Assembly (NCBI GenBank): GCA_037951165.1
Contig: JBBDHG010000053.1
Span: 368,501 to 432,500, forward strand
Length of the DNA: 64,000 nt
DNA from: Lophius americanus
Lineage: Eukaryota > Chordata > Actinopteri > Lophiiformes > Lophiidae
Direction of reading: 5' to 3'
Each line of letters starts with the position of its first letter. Position 1 is the stretch's first letter. This document shows positions 23,368 through 35,854 of the stretch, in pieces. The position numbers were made by a program, and so were the translations under genes. Below the pieces are notes generated by a model that worked only from the letters and a program-made list of their open reading frames with translations, was not told the origin of the DNA and did no database searches.

Positions 23368-24280
23368 AATAAGAGACTAGCGTCTTAATGAAGTGGAGTG
23401 TCTCTCCATCTTCTGTCTGGAGGCAGCAGAGGCGAGAGGTTAGAGCTCTGGAGGACCGGTGGAGACGACAGATTAACTGCTGCCGCCGCTACCAGCATCA
23501 GTTTACCAGACGGCTTCAAATGAAAGAGGTGAGGAGGGATGAAGAAGGAAGTCAGAGCAGGACGTGGAAAGTAAGAAACGACATGCTGGGCCTTCCCTGC
23601 CTCATGGGTTGCCATCTTGGCGCCGTCATGGAAGGGGAGGAGCTGGCGAGACTCTAGAAGTTTATGAAAATCCTGGCAGATGACTCAGCATTTATGGCTG
23701 TAATTTCCATTCCACATGCAAATGAGTGCATTAAACTTCAAGATAATCTAAACACCTGCTGGACCCGCTCTGTGCCGAGCTCAGCAAGTTTGCTGCAGGC
23801 ACCTTTGCAGCAAACTCCAAGAGTCCAGAGACAAACCGTAGTATAAAGTACGTTAAAGTAAGCGTTCATCCAGTGTTTTAATCTTCACCATCAGCCCTGT
23901 ACCAGACGTAGATCATAGGGGACTTCTTCTCAGCACACTGAAGCCATAGTGTGAGTCATAGTGTGAGTTGTCAGTTTAGCAATCAGAAATAGAGGGAATA
24001 ATAGAAAGGCTCCCTGACAAACTGTAGAATCAGAGAAAAGAAACATCTTCTCAAGGGTTATAGACGTTTCTAAGGACGGGTTCTAACAACCAGCAGGCAG
24101 ATACTAAATAATAAGTAGCTTAAATTTATAATATATACATTTTTTTGAAACGTTAGACATCCAAACGCGATTTAAAATACTATATTTTACTCAATTTAGG
24201 GCTTTAATGATCCCGAAAATAATGCTTTTCCTACTTTTAGGCTGTAATTTCCAGCTGTAAATGAAGGTTATGAGTGAGAT
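22610..24280. other. Intronic stretch
   Basis: Holds (CA)n at 23338-23364. A basic 89-codon plus frame at 23388-23657 is followed by no clear splice structure, so I do not call it. Otherwise nothing was recognised. Confidence 0.45.
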
Positions 24281-24284
24281 TTGA

Positions 24285-24336
24285 TCCAAATGTAAAGTGC
24301 ATTATAAATTAAATGCATTATTATTATTATTATTAA
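24285..24336 (+). repeat. Dispersed repeat tail with (ATT)n
   Basis: The segment aaagtgcattataaattaaa followed by (ATT)n recurs at 32835-32896 and, inverted, at 63320-63400. It resembles the 3' end of a retroposed element. Confidence 0.65.
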
Positions 24337-24854
24337 TGAGAACGATGGGTGATGTATATCAGGGTTGAATGTTGTAAAATGAAAGATAGCTCCGGGTTCC
24401 TTCGGTTCCTGCGTGTGATGCTGCAGAGTTTCTTCAAAGGTAACGTTGAATATTCCTACGTTTCCCTGTCAGACACACTCTTACATGAACACACACAGAC
24501 AAAACCCCCCCCAACACCGTTTCCCATCAGCCACCGAATGTGGGTTAATGAGGCACCACCCGGGGACACAGCCAGTACCAGCACCATCAGAAGGAGGGGG
24601 AGGCAGGAGAGATCAAAGGTGGAAGTGTGTAGAAGAGGAGTTAATGAACTACTCGTCTTCGGGGAGATGACATCCAGTGGTTCTGCAGAAGTTTACCAGC
24701 AGCTGAGAGCTTCGCGTCGGAGGAACGTGAAACGGGTTCTTTTGTGCTGCAGAGCCACAGCAGTGGAATCAGTGCCACTCTTCCAGAGATCTTCATCAAA
24801 GTCATTCTGCTGACTGACAGCTGGTGACGGTAACGCTCCTACAGATGTAATACT

Positions 24855-25075
24855 AGAGGTCAGGGTCCGGGGTCAAATCCAGCTGAGGTGACCTGTGACC
24901 TTTCTCTGTGGAGCTTAAGTGTTCTCCTTGTGACTGGGGGTTCATGCCCGGTTCTCCAGCCTCCTCCCACAGCCCAAAAACATTCAGAGTAAGTGAATGG
25001 TGACTTTATATCCATGATGATCTGGAAACTTGTTGAGGGTTGAACCCTGTCTCTCGCTCAGTGTGTGGATCCAGC
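24855..25075 (+). mobile_element. SINE-type repeat (decayed)
   Basis: Same family as 19.0 kb: ggggtcaaatccagct, a tgtggagcttaagtgttctc segment, and ctcccacagcccaaaaacat are in the expected order. The tail is lost. Confidence 0.65.
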
Positions 25076-25427
25076 TCTCACTCATAGATACAAACCTGCT
25101 AAATGTAACTGATTGTTTGCATCACGACCCAAATATTAATATAAAGAAATGCATGTTAAATCTTGGGTTTTAATATTTAGGAGTTCTGGAAGCTAATTGC
25201 TTGGGCGAAGAATATTAATTATATTATTCAAAATGGCGATTTCCTTTAAGTTATGCGTGAGTTAAACGCCAAACCAATAAACGTTACTGTAAACTGTAGA
25301 AAAAATGTATGTTTGCTTCATGTTAAGAGAGAAGTCACGTTTTTTCGTGGACATAAAGGACCTAGTTGATTAGTGGCTAATCAATAATCATTAAAATAAA
25401 TAGGCCTGGACTCTTCGGACCGCTGAA

Positions 25428-26070
25428 GTTGCAGCTGTGGTTTCTGGCACCGAGACGTTAGCAGCAGATCCATTAAGTCCTGTAAGTTCTCGCTGTTACG
25501 TTCCTTAAACAAGTCCTTAATCATTTCTGCAGAAGGTTCTGCAACAACATTGATGCATGTTGGATAAGATCCGTATGAATGGGAGGAACCGAGGTTTCCC
25601 AGCAGAACGTTTCCCAAAGCATCAAACAGCCTCCCCCCGACCACAGTAAGAGAAAACATGGATCATCAGACTAGGTCACATTCTTCGATGGCTCTGTGGT
25701 CCACTTCAGATGTCCGACCATCTGATAGTGGACTGGGGGCCAGCATGTTCCGACACCTTTAATCAGAATTTTGTACCAAAGTAGCTCCTCTGTGGGATTG
25801 GAGACAACCCATCCCAGGCGAGCACGTCAATGACCCGGTCGCTGATTCACCAGTCGCCCTTCTTTGGAGCGCTTGGGTCGGAACTAATCACTGTAGAACC
25901 AAATCTGTGTTCTGGAGATGCTCCAACACAAACATCGAGCCATAACAACGCGGGCCTTGCCAAAGTTGACAAAACATTCACTTGCTGCCTAACACAACCC
26001 GCCCACTGGCAGGTAACCACGGTAACGAGATAAACAGGGTTACTCATTTCACCTGTCCGTGGTTCTAATC
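25428..26070 (-). mobile_element. Longest Tc1-like copy, pseudogenised transposase
   Basis: Reads through most of the 3'-to-5' transposase region. Landmarks in order are cgagacgttagcagcagatc, gaggtttcccagcagaacgt, ggatcatcagactaggtcac, ttccgacacctttaatcaga, ctcctctgtgggattgg, ttctggagatgctccaacac, ttcacttgctgcctaacaca, and a decayed end near 26050. Parts are missing and several indels break the frame, so no functional product is possible. Transposase sense is the minus strand. Confidence 0.82.
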
Positions 26071-26224
26071 AGTCCATTTTCATACTCATCATCTACAAAG
26101 GTTCTGCTTTTCATTCTTTCATGTCAAATGATGGTAAACTGAATGTTTTGCTGACTGCTGCTCCGACAAACTGTCGAGATGACCTTTGGCTATTGGTAAA
26201 GGTCAAGAGTCAAGCTACGAGAGA

Positions 26225-26262
26225 CAAAGAGCCGCACACACACACACACACACACACACAAT
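26225..26262. repeat. (CA)n microsatellite
   Basis: Pure CA tract. A (GT)n tract follows at 26401-26455. Confidence 0.95.
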
Positions 26263-26405
26263 CTGGGCTCGATACCAGATCATGTCTGGATGTCTGTGGC
26301 TAATGATTAATTGATGAGGCATCGGGCCGTGTAATTACCCAGTGGTCACCGAGGAAAACAAGTGCTGGAAAAAAAAGAAAAAAGGTCAGGATCCTAATAA
26401 CTGTG

Positions 26406-26438
<33 letters not shown>

Positions 26439-26459
26439 GTGTATGTCTGTGTGTGAGAG

Positions 26460-27285
26460 CGCTTCAGCCAATCAGGACTGATTTTCTGTCACGACACAGC
26501 CAGCTTCTCCTATCGACTGAGGGAAGGTTATGGATTCCACTCCACCTGGTGTCTGCATCAATATCAGTGCATGAAACAGAGAGACGGCGCCGCGGGTCGG
26601 CGCCGCAGGTAGAAAGAAAGCTCAGATGCTGTGAAGGATTAATAAAAATGGATGTATGGAGTAGTGGATGGCGGACACAGGTTTCAAACACACCTAGCCA
26701 CAAAGGGCTCACAAGCTAGCGTACTTCTAGCGCCGCTTCCAAGCCGGGACAAAAGATTACGATGCACTAAATGATACTATTATAACATTCTTTTATAATT
26801 CAGTAAATATTGAGTGTGTTTCATAAAAACCCTGGTTTGACAAAATTATTGTATGAAATATTGTAAAAACTATTTTTCAAACGTCCCAGAATAAACGACG
26901 GCGTCTTGTTGCTAAACCAAATATGTGTGAAACATTATTGAAAATAATAAATATATATATATATTTATATGTGGAATGGCTTTTAGAAATTAAAGTTTGC
27001 TTGACAACGCCATCATATGACAACTACAACAAATAGTTTTCCAATTTAGAAAAAAAAGCTTAAAAAAAAAAGAAAAAGAAAGAATTTATATTTTAAGAAA
27101 CGAGATTTTAAATTGAAATTAAATCAAAATTTTCCAGTAAATTGTTCCCAATGACAAAACATTGATCATGACACTTTTGCAAATTGCTCTAATAATAATG
27201 TAAAAAAATTTGATATCACTGTTGTCGGTGAACACAGTTTGTATTTAGAGTGTTTGAAGAGTTTTTTTTCTCATTTTAGTCAGCA
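26460..27285. other. Intronic stretch
   Basis: No exon was recognised. 26750-27230 is very AT-rich, with an (AT)n run near 26948-26970. Confidence 0.5.
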
Positions 27286-27296
27286 TTCAGGGTCCC

Positions 27297-27333
27297 ACAC
27301 ACACTTATACACACACACACAAACACACACACT

Positions 27334-27376
<43 letters not shown>
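27297..27376. repeat. (CA)n microsatellite
   Basis: CA repeat with tta and aaa interruptions. Confidence 0.95.
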
Positions 27377-27377
<1 letters not shown>

Positions 27378-27704
27378 TCAAAACAGGATGTGCGAATATT
27401 GAAGTTTGTGAGGCTCTAACCGTCTTTTCCTTCTGAGGAGCAGGAATCAATCACTCCCATCAGCGCTGCAACATCTGCTGCATGATGTATGACCCGCTAA
27501 GTTCTCATCCTTCAACGCAGAGAGACGGAGACGGACGGGTGGAGCGATGGAGTTTGGGTTAATGAGCGATTCCTTACATTCAGCCGTGTCTTACAGACGG
27601 AGGATGAAACACGCCGCGGGTTTCTAAGTGACACGGAGACATAAAACGTTATTCAGGATGAGGCTTGCCTCAAGGAACATCGTCTGGATAATCAGCACCG
27701 GTCA

Positions 27705-27870
27705 CCGGATTGGTCATGGTGGCCCCCCAGGGCTCCGTCCTCGGCCCCTTTCTGATTAGCATATACATGCTGCCACTGGCTCAAACCAGGTTCAGTCACA
27801 TTTTTGAAAAAGAAATAGTGGGTCAAAATGTGTTCGACCAAACAGTTGAGCAGAATATTAAAAGGTTAAA
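27705..27870 (+). mobile_element. LINE reverse-transcriptase relic 1
   Basis: Translates to APQGSVLGPFLISIYMLPL, the conserved PQGSVLGPLLF block of LINE-type reverse transcriptases. The sequence that follows does not reach a YADD motif. It shares an unusual downstream segment with the relic at 53.87 kb. Non-functional. Confidence 0.75.
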
Positions 27871-28282
27871 GCCAATCGGAGGTAGAGTTGGGCGGGTCAT
27901 GCTGTCGTTCGTACTAAAAATTTGTCTGGATCCATGCCAACTTCCAGGCCCGCAAAAAATCTAATCACATCTTCTCAAGGACACACCTTTCCAAAAATGT
28001 CATTGGAATCCATTCAAATAAAACAGGCTTTCACTGTTCGAGGTAATAATGAAGATTGAGGTAAAGTTGTGACATAATGGGGATGTTGATTTGATGTAAT
28101 GTGGCATGTTGATCACCTCTGGTTTCATTTACAGCAAAAACCTCGTCCAAATATTCTGGCCACAATCTAATTTTCTTCTCCTTTCAGAAACACTAAAACA
28201 CGGATGCATGAAATATTTGGGCTCAAGGAAAACAAAGCAGCCAAACAAGATCAGGGTTTATGCCAAGTCTGTGTGCGACATG

Positions 28283-28489
28283 CGTACACACACACACCTA
28301 CACACACGCAAACAGCATAACACACAATAGCCCCCTGGGTGTTTCAGTGTTTCTGATGTTATTTCAACAGGTGATCATAATGACATCACCAACACCTACA
28401 TCAACAAACCAGAAGCGGGCTGCGCACACACACACACACACACGCACACACACACACGCACACACACACACGCACACACACATGCATAG
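28283..28489. repeat. (CA)n tracts flanking unique sequence
   Basis: CA runs at 28285-28305 and 28424-28485, the second with CG interruptions. Confidence 0.9.
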
Positions 28490-30035
28490 CATCTTATCTG
28501 GCTACTGGGAGGAAACGAAAGGAATAGGAGTAGAGGCAAACAATCACATAGATGCATTCAGACAAGGAGGTGAATGCAAGAGGAATCGCTGATGAGAGCC
28601 TGAGTGGAACGAGGAGGAAGAGGAGGAGGAGAGCGTGAGGTGATTGGAAAGACTGATAAGCTGAGGAAGAGATGGAGGTATCACCGTTCTCCCTGGAGTG
28701 GCGTTAATAAACAAAAGGAGGGTAATAAGGCAGGAAAGGATTTGCCGTGCAGCAGATGGTAACATGAGTCACTCTCATCCCCAGGAATGAGAGCAGAGAG
28801 AAGAGAGAGGAGGGAGAGGAGAGGGCAGATGAAGAGGGAACGAGAGAAGAATCATTTAAGAGCCCAATCAAAGCATTTCCTCATGCATCTCGTCAGTACA
28901 GAGACCAAGAACCAGATTGTGTTGTTTGTTTACCCACAGGCAGCTGCCCTGGATGAGAAAGCAGCAGTTTTTCCATTGGGTGGCTTTCAAAATAAAAGTT
29001 GACTTTAGATTTTACGATTCTCTAATGTGCCTTAAAACAACATTTCGCCTCAAGACCTTCCAGGAAGCCGGCTGTAGTGGAATGATGGGTCAGTAGGACC
29101 GTTTTTCAGGCTTCTAGTTTTATGACCTAATTTAAAATCCAAATCTTTAAAATAATCACTCTGAAAAAATATGACATCTGACTGATCCTTTGCTGCTTCC
29201 TTTCAAAATAAAAGGCCCTTCTCTTACAAAAACCAGACCCGACATGAAACCGTGACATTGTTAAATTAAAATATTTCAACATGCAGAGAAAGAATGTTTC
29301 ACCCCACAAAAATAAAATCTAATCGCCTCAATTTGATTGTTTGGAGTTCAGTCACATGCTCTCGCCTCCTTCCTCTTTAGCGATGCTGCCCCTTGACCTC
29401 CCTGATGGGGGTGTCAGTCTTTCCAGCAAGCCCTTCTTGTCAGCTCATTGTCGGCTCTAACAAGCAGCCATCAGAGATAAATCATGGCCGGATTATCGAG
29501 CGACCGCTTCCTCCAGACGCCCTGTGAGGATTTCATCGCATGACTCACACCTCCTTCAAAACCAGATTAAGAGGGGAAAAACATTTTAAAAAGGGGGGAG
29601 AGCAGGGAAAGCCTCTGCTCTTCCTCCTGCAGGAGTCAAGGACATGCCTGTAATTGGGTTAAACTGTAGGAGAGGAGAGGACTGAAAGGGAAAATGGGAC
29701 GAGAGAAGAAGGGATGAGATGAGATGAGAGGGTGGAGTGGGAGGGGCAGTGGGATTCAGAATGAGCGCCATTGATTGACTGTCATCATATTTCACGGGGC
29801 TCTGACAAACAGGAATGAGTTCTTCAAGGATGCATCCGTCTGTTTACAGTACGAGCAGTCAGTGTGATGCAAATGTATTCAATCACCATCCCACAAATGT
29901 GCATCATCTTCCTCTTCTTCGTTTGGCACACCAACACAAACTTTCTCCTGGCACGTCAGCATCTGAGGGATTTATATTTGTACTGGACAATAGGGCAAAA
30001 AATGACTCCGTCCATCCAACCTGGGGAATCGTGAG
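28490..30035. other. Intronic stretch
   Basis: GA-rich low complexity at about 28590-28660 and 28785-28860. 29330-29560 is unique-looking, high-complexity sequence that could be a conserved non-coding element. No exon was recognised. Confidence 0.4.
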
Positions 30036-30039
30036 GCGT

Positions 30040-30440
30040 TCCGAGGCTGGATGAGATCGGTGTTCCCTCCAGCCCGTTCTGGGTACATCATGGCGTCTCC
30101 TCCCAGTTGGATGTGCCTTCAAAATCTCCAAAGCCACCACATGCCGGAACCACCGCATCCGGGTCCTTTCAACGTGAAGAAGGAGAGGCTCTCCTCTGAT
30201 CTTCCACAGGAAGTCAGAGCTCCTTATCTTTAAGGCTGGGCCCAGTCGCCCTGCAGAAGAAGCTCATTCTTTTAGATCTAGAATCCCTCCAGAATGTTCT
30301 GGGATCTCCTACGAGTTGAACATGGATGGAAAACCTCCAAGGATGGCGCCTAGGGAATATCGTTACCAGATCCCCAAACCACCTCAACTGGCTCATAACA
30401 GCAACTCCACTCTGAGCTCCATCAGGATGTCAAGCTTTTA
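30040..30440 (+). mobile_element. Retroelement-derived repeat, two partial tandem units
   Basis: The segments ctttaaggctgggcccagtc, ccctgcagaagaagctcatt and aaccacctcaactggctcat match parts of a common fish retroelement-associated repeat. Related blocks occur twice (about 30085-30260 and 30325-30440). An inverted fragment lies in eaf2 intron 2 (about 56760-56850). Confidence 0.6.
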
Positions 30441-30499
30441 TACAGGAAGTATCAAACGGGTCGTACCATCAGCTCACATCTCAGAGGGGGGAATTTGAT

Positions 30500-31185
30500 A
30501 TATATATATTTTTTTAACATATTTTGTTAATTTTGTTTGGCTTGTATTTTTTATCTAGATACATTTTGATTTGATTCATATAATGGTTTTGTTGATTATC
30601 AAACAGACTAAGTTACGTTTATTTGTGCAGTAAATTAGTGGGCTGGACACTTTGTTTTACTCCTACTTTTATATTTTCCTTAATTGGGGGTTAAATAAAA
30701 CCCTTTCCTTCAAAATCCTGCAGTGACTCATCTTTGCCTACCAGCTCAGTCCTTCACAAGTATCAAAGTCCAAATTTAAGGTGACCTTGAACGCAGGACC
30801 CCTACCCATCTTAGGGGTTGTGGACCATTCCCACACATCTGCATGTCTCCATATCTTTGGAGCTCCGAGTGAAAATGTGTCGGCGTCTACATTCTGCAAA
30901 GAGCTGTCGCAAATATGACACAAACGATGACTGAGAAAAGAACGAGGAGGAGAGGAAGACGAGGAAGAAGAGCTTTCTCTCATATCAATGAAGCTGCACA
31001 TTATGCACACCCTGTCTGCTCGGAGTAAACAAACATGACATCCACAGCCACACTGGGCGCCGCTTTATGTTCTGCCCGAAACCATCAGAAGACTCGCTAA
31101 AACAGCGGCGGGGCGTCAGGACCAGCAAGACCTCCTCTGCTTGCCCAGACATTGTCAGAAATTTTGTATTTTTAAATTAAATCTA
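30500..31185. other. Intronic stretch, nothing recognised
   Basis: AT-rich, with a short (AT)n near 30500. Open frames are short and without recognisable domains. Confidence 0.5.
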
Positions 31186-31189
31186 AATT

Positions 31190-31540
31190 AAATAAATATT
31201 TAAAATTGAGAATGCACGTATTTGAATAGTTGGTTCCCATCAGTTTCATTAATTGCATTGCTTCTCTGTCTGAGCTCATATAAGTGGGCTATGTAAGTTT
31301 TCTCCACTGTGGTCTCCGGGCGAAACGTCTCCCGCCGCGGCGGCTTCCACAGGGAATGATTTCGAAGTTGTCGCTCACGGCGTGTTCTTTGACATGCCAG
31401 GGGTTGGCTTGGCCGTGTTCCTAAGGTCGGCTCGCCTTTTTGGTGGTTGACGATGATGTTGAATCTCATTTTCACCACTTTATTCCACTAAATGAACGTT
31501 ACCGTCTTTTTGAATATGTGCTGGTTACTGGTTTGACGGC
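31190..31540. repeat. Low-copy repeat family E, copy 1
   Basis: The block at about 31438-31530 (ttggtggttgacgatgatgt, cactttattccactaaatga, tttgaatatgtgctggtta) recurs at 63178-63272. The 92-codon minus frame that covers it could be a decayed element reading frame. I do not recognise it. Confidence 0.5.
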
Positions 31541-31719
31541 AGTCTGTATCCGTAGAGTCACTCTGAAGGTATTTGAGGGCAGCGTAACTTCGGGAGTCTA
31601 TCGCTGAAGGCTCAGGTGTAAAGAACCTGAACTAAAACGTGTCTGCACAGCAGACAGTTGACGGGAGGGTAACATTTCCTGTTGCACATTTGGATGGAAA
31701 TATTCCGAGACGACAACCT

Positions 31720-32220
31720 GAAGAGCGATTTAATTAGACGCGGTGACGGCCGAAGAGACAGAGCTGTGTCTTTATATCAATGGCAGATGGAAATATCTAA
31801 TTACCAACGCCGGGAAGCCTTTCGGTCATGCCGACTTGTGGGTCCAGACATGATTAGCCTGGCGCGACCCATCGGAACCCCCGAGTTCAATCCTCTCGTC
31901 CTCCCACTCCCCAGCATTAATACATCTATGCAAACCGTGTCAACTCAATTTATTTTCCAATTTCCTTCAGGGTGAAAGATTAACTCCCTGTCCGACATCT
32001 ATCACATTTATTTTCTGCTCATCCTCTCCTCTCATGTCGTATTTGCGTGATGTTGTGTCGTTCTCTTCCTCATACGCGGAAAAAACAAACAAGTGATCAT
32101 GATTCAGAAAGAGCTGAAATAATTAGGGTCAAATCACCGATGAGCGGAGTGACAGGAAATTAATTAAGACAATTAAACATTCATCGCTCCATGAGTCAAT
32201 TTACCTCAAGCAGGTGGGTT
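31720..32220. other. Candidate conserved non-coding elements
   Basis: Unique-looking DNA rich in homeodomain-type cores (taattac, ttaattaag, caattaaac) with an octamer-like tatgcaaa at 31929-31936. No open frame of note. Motif and composition evidence only. Confidence 0.3.
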
Positions 32221-32401
32221 TTTTATTCATTCAATTAGGTGGATTTATTTGGTGTTTGGTTGGTTTGTTAGCAGCAAAAGCCGCTAAGTGGTTTCCATGA
32301 AACTCGGCAGACAGATGGGGGTCGTAAACAGGAAATATCCTGTATAAATTTGGCACGGATCTGAAGAGAGGAGTGAATTCATCAAGTTTTTATAAGCTTC
32401 C

Positions 32402-32530
32402 CGAGAGACAAACAACCATTCACACTCACATTTACACCTAGGAGCAATTCAGAGTCTCCAGTTCACCTGCTTATTGCATGTTTTTGGACTGTTGGAGGAA
32501 TCCAGAGCATCCAGAGGGAGCCCACAAAAA
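32402..32530 (-). mobile_element. SINE-type repeat fragment
   Basis: Minus orientation of the family at 19.0 kb: caaccattcacactcacatt, ggagcaattcagagtctcca, and tgcatgtttttggactgttg are in the expected order. Confidence 0.7.
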
Positions 32531-32784
32531 ATGTATTAGGAGAGGATAATGAATAGATTTTTATTAATAATGTAGGAAACCATTAACTTTCATGGCAGCA
32601 CATGATGGAATCACATTATTCTGTTTTTCCAGGACAATATTTAAAAGAGAGCCACCACATAATGGTCCATAAGAAAATAAGAGTAACAATTCACAGCTCA
32701 CACTTAACTACGACTCTGCTGTCGTCTCAGATAGCCGGTTTGCATCCTCGTATTTTTTGTATAAAAGAGAGTAAAATATTATAT

Positions 32785-33260
32785 GTACAATGTGTGAGTC
32801 GATCCATACGCACCAAAGTTGAACTAATTTTAGCACTTTGAGATTTGATCCAAATCTAAAGTGCATTATAAATTAAATGTATTATTATTATTAATTCAGA
32901 CCAACAGCTAAGTTAGGAAGTTATTTGCGAAAAACTGTTTCTGCAAAAAAGCGCCCTCTAGTGAGTAAAATATCTTCTATTGGAGTAACTTACTGTATGA
33001 TCTGTACAAGATAGATCTCATTGAGTCGATTCATACGTACCACATTTATACTAAATCAGATTAACAGTTGATAAATTATGGCCCAAAAACACATTGAGAT
33101 AAAGCTCCCCCTAGTGTCAGAATTATACAACTAATCTTTCAAAAACCTACTAGTTCTTCCTCGTACTAAACCCGATGTGGCTATGTAATTTGAAAACGAT
33201 TCAAGAAACAGTTTTTGAGTTATGGCGTAAACATGAAGGATCTGCGGCTGATGATGAATC
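32785..33260. repeat. Family B copies plus (ATT)n tail
   Basis: Two family B units (32790-32830 and 32925-33230) flank a copy of the aaagtgcattataaattaaa tail. Shared landmarks are gccctctagtgagtaaaata, ttgagtcgattcatacgtac and aagctccccctagtgtcag. Confidence 0.65.
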
Positions 33261-33264
33261 CATA

Positions 33265-35165
33265 ATATCCCAGACTTTTTGGGGATATAAATAGTAAAAG
33301 TATCCCTCCTGTTGATTTTTCCCCCCCTAAAGCAAGAAAGGTATTAAATTGTTGAAAAGAAAATTACAAAGAAAGCAAAGATGACTTAATGTGGCATTTA
33401 TCTAACCAGGAAATCGGTCTTATTGAGATTAAAGATCTCTGCCTGGCCAAGACGATCACAAACATGAAGACGTACAACAAACAATTCACCCAAAAAAAAC
33501 ACGACCTGATGTTCTGGCAGTTCTTTCCGATTCAGGCTTTTTCACAACTGACTGCAGGCGGAGGGACGAGTGTTCTTAAATGACTCTTCTACCAAAATTG
33601 GGAGCAGACGTCAGGGCCAGACAGTGGGATTAAGTCCCGGGGGGAAAGACAATAACACGCCTTGCTGTTTCGGAGGATGAAGATTCAGGAGATGAGACGG
33701 AAGCAGACCATAATAGGAATCTTCCAGTGGCCCGGTCTGCGGCGGCAGCACAATCCCAGTCAGGCGTACGAAGATCAATGGTGGGTCTGGGCTTTTTGTG
33801 ATCTATACAGTGTTCTATAGTGGACAGCACATGCATATATGAGACATCCACCACAGTCCTGCACAGACATGAAGGTGAGCAACAAGTCTTCTCTTAGAAT
33901 CAAAAGGGAACGGCAAGATTTGATTCTGAAATAAAAAATCCATTTCAACACATCCCAGTCCCTTTTATGCATTTAATTATTAATCTACTTGGAGCACTTG
34001 AGGTATTTATAAGTGGTGGCGGTGCAGAAACAGGTGAGAAAATATGACCGTATGGACAAAAACGATGTCTTCATAGTAGAAGTTAGACTCTAAAATACAT
34101 TTAAGGTGCTTCAAAATCCACCAAATGTTATTAAAATGAATATTGGGTTAATGTTTCATGCATTTATTTAACAGAAAACATAAATAAAAATGTTAATTTA
34201 AGTTAAGTGGCAACTACTCCGTAAAGAAAATTTGGTGTAAATGATAATAATGATAATGTCACCCTGCCATTGGTCGCTCCTCTAGTTTACATACGAGGCC
34301 TCAGGGTCTGGCCAGTTAATATTCAGGCTGCACTGTGACACACACACACACACACACGAACACACACACACACACACTGAAGAAAAACATAAGGACCTGA
34401 CCGGCTGCAGAGGAAAACACTATCGACCAACCGCAAATTTACCAGCCACAACAATTCCTCTTGTGGGAGGAGGACTGCTGCCTCTGAAATGAGGCGAGAC
34501 TCCTGAATATCTAACCGGCTGGTATGCACACACACACGAACACACACACACTTTTACAGTCAACCAGCCACGAGGAGAAGCCCCTCACGTACCCTCCAAC
34601 TGCAAATCATGTAACATATTCAGAGATGGCCGAGCATCTCAACCAGGCTGGATCCTCCTTCTTCTCCTCCGAGACGCTCTAACCTTTAGATCCCTGTGGG
34701 TCAGGTGAGCAAGGAGGCTTTATGAGGATCTGAATAGGCAAACCGGAGGTCGTAAAACTGAGCAGAACTGTTGCAAAGGCTATCTATGTCCACGCAAAGC
34801 ATCGCATTACACCTACTGTCATTCCCCCCCGACTTACTTCCATACAAGGCTACATGAATTATTAAGCCGCCTCCAGCTTTTTCAACTACTACACCTCTGA
34901 TTGAGCAGAGCGAGCGTTCAACCTTCTCACGTCACTCATAAACGACGGGATCCACGCGTGGAAAAAGTCCTCACAGGCTGGAAGGACAGTATGAGAGAAA
35001 AATGATGCAAAAAAAAAAAACTCACAAAGCGGAGCACATGCTTCTTCTCTCCTCATCTCTAGTTCTTCCCCCAAGAAATCCACTCGCTTCCACAGAGGGG
35101 CTACAAACACCACCAGAAAAAACAAAAAGAGCCAGCATCTTCAGAGGAAGAGGAGCAGCTTCATG
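33265..35165. other. Intronic stretch
   Basis: (AC)n at 34336-34378 and 34527-34552. No exon was recognised. Confidence 0.5.
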
Positions 35166-35172
35166 GACTCAC

Positions 35173-35285
35173 CTCTGCGATGAAGGATTCTGTGACGGTG
35201 TTTCAAGCTCCGCAGCGCAGCTGGCAGCCTCTCCTCTCCTCGCCGTCTCTCTGCCACTGCGAGCTGGAGTAGAGCGTTTGTGAGT
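35173..35285 (-). other. Putative non-coding first exon of the minus-strand gene
   Basis: The donor tcgcagag/gtgagt ends at 35173. The upstream sequence to about 35285 is GC-rich, lacks an ATG on the minus strand, and would splice well to the acceptor at 10877, which begins the exon carrying the coding start. The 5' limit is a guess: the exon is bounded by a GT microsatellite at 35283-35333. No transcript evidence is available, and a gap of 24 kb is inferred. Confidence 0.35.
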
Positions 35286-35333
35286 GTGTGTGTGTGTATG
35301 TATGTGTGTGTGTGTGTGTGTGCGTGTGTGTGA
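35283..35333. repeat. (GT)n microsatellite
   Basis: GT repeat with TA interruptions, sitting between the putative first exon and the X-box-like site. Confidence 0.95.
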
Positions 35334-35411
35334 GAGCTCTCTCACTGGCTATTGTTGCAGGGAGGAGAGCCAAACTGAGCATGCTCCATCCAGTATGAAG
35401 AGCCCCTTGTG

Positions 35412-35425
35412 GTTGGCATGGCAAC
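35412..35425. promoter_or_regulatory. RFX X-box-like site
   Basis: gttggcatggcaac differs by one base from the symmetric X-box and lies about 130-240 bp upstream of the putative first exon on the minus strand, in moderately CpG-rich DNA (35405-35560). Confidence 0.4.
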
Positions 35426-35714
35426 CGGGAAGCGGCGGTGGAGTTTGAGGCGTGAGGTACTTTCCAAACAGGACGCACAAACACGCAGAACAAAGTGCGA
35501 GCAGGTGCCGCTGCCGTGTCACCAGCCTGGCCACGTTTCGACACTCCACTAATCCTCGCGTCTCCATCGCTTCATCCTCTCCAGTAAGAACGAGTCGCCA
35601 GCTGCTCTGTCAGCTGATCGCAGCCAAAACATTCACACGGTGTGTGGGATCATCCAGCACAGCTCAGAGGTCTCCAGAACAAAAATATGTTTACAAAAAA
35701 CATGAATAATGTGA

Positions 35715-35850
35715 TATCAATTATTAACTAGGCCTCTGCTGTCGTCCAACCGCTAGAGAATATCCCCAAAAGTCCTCAAACCCCTGCGTTGTGTTTGTAG
35801 TCCCAATGGACTGCACGCCTGAAATTAAATCTGAAGTTATGTCCACGTTA
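35715..35850. repeat. Low-copy repeat family C, copy 2
   Basis: Contains gagaatatccccaaaagtcc, cccctgcgttgtgtttgtag, then ctgaaattaaatctgaagtt. Compare copies at 7.7 and 46.2 kb. Confidence 0.6.
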
Positions 35851-35854
35851 TTCT

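Noticed and set aside
23388..23657. Arg-rich 89-codon frame
   Set aside because: A gtgagg-like donor sits inside, but no acceptor, homologue or continuation was seen.
24349..24813. 154-codon plus-strand frame
   Set aside because: Mixed composition with no domain. It begins just after a repeat tail. Likely chance.
27705..27964. A functional LINE open frame
   Set aside because: Only the PQGS block remains. The YADD motif and the rest of the RT are absent.
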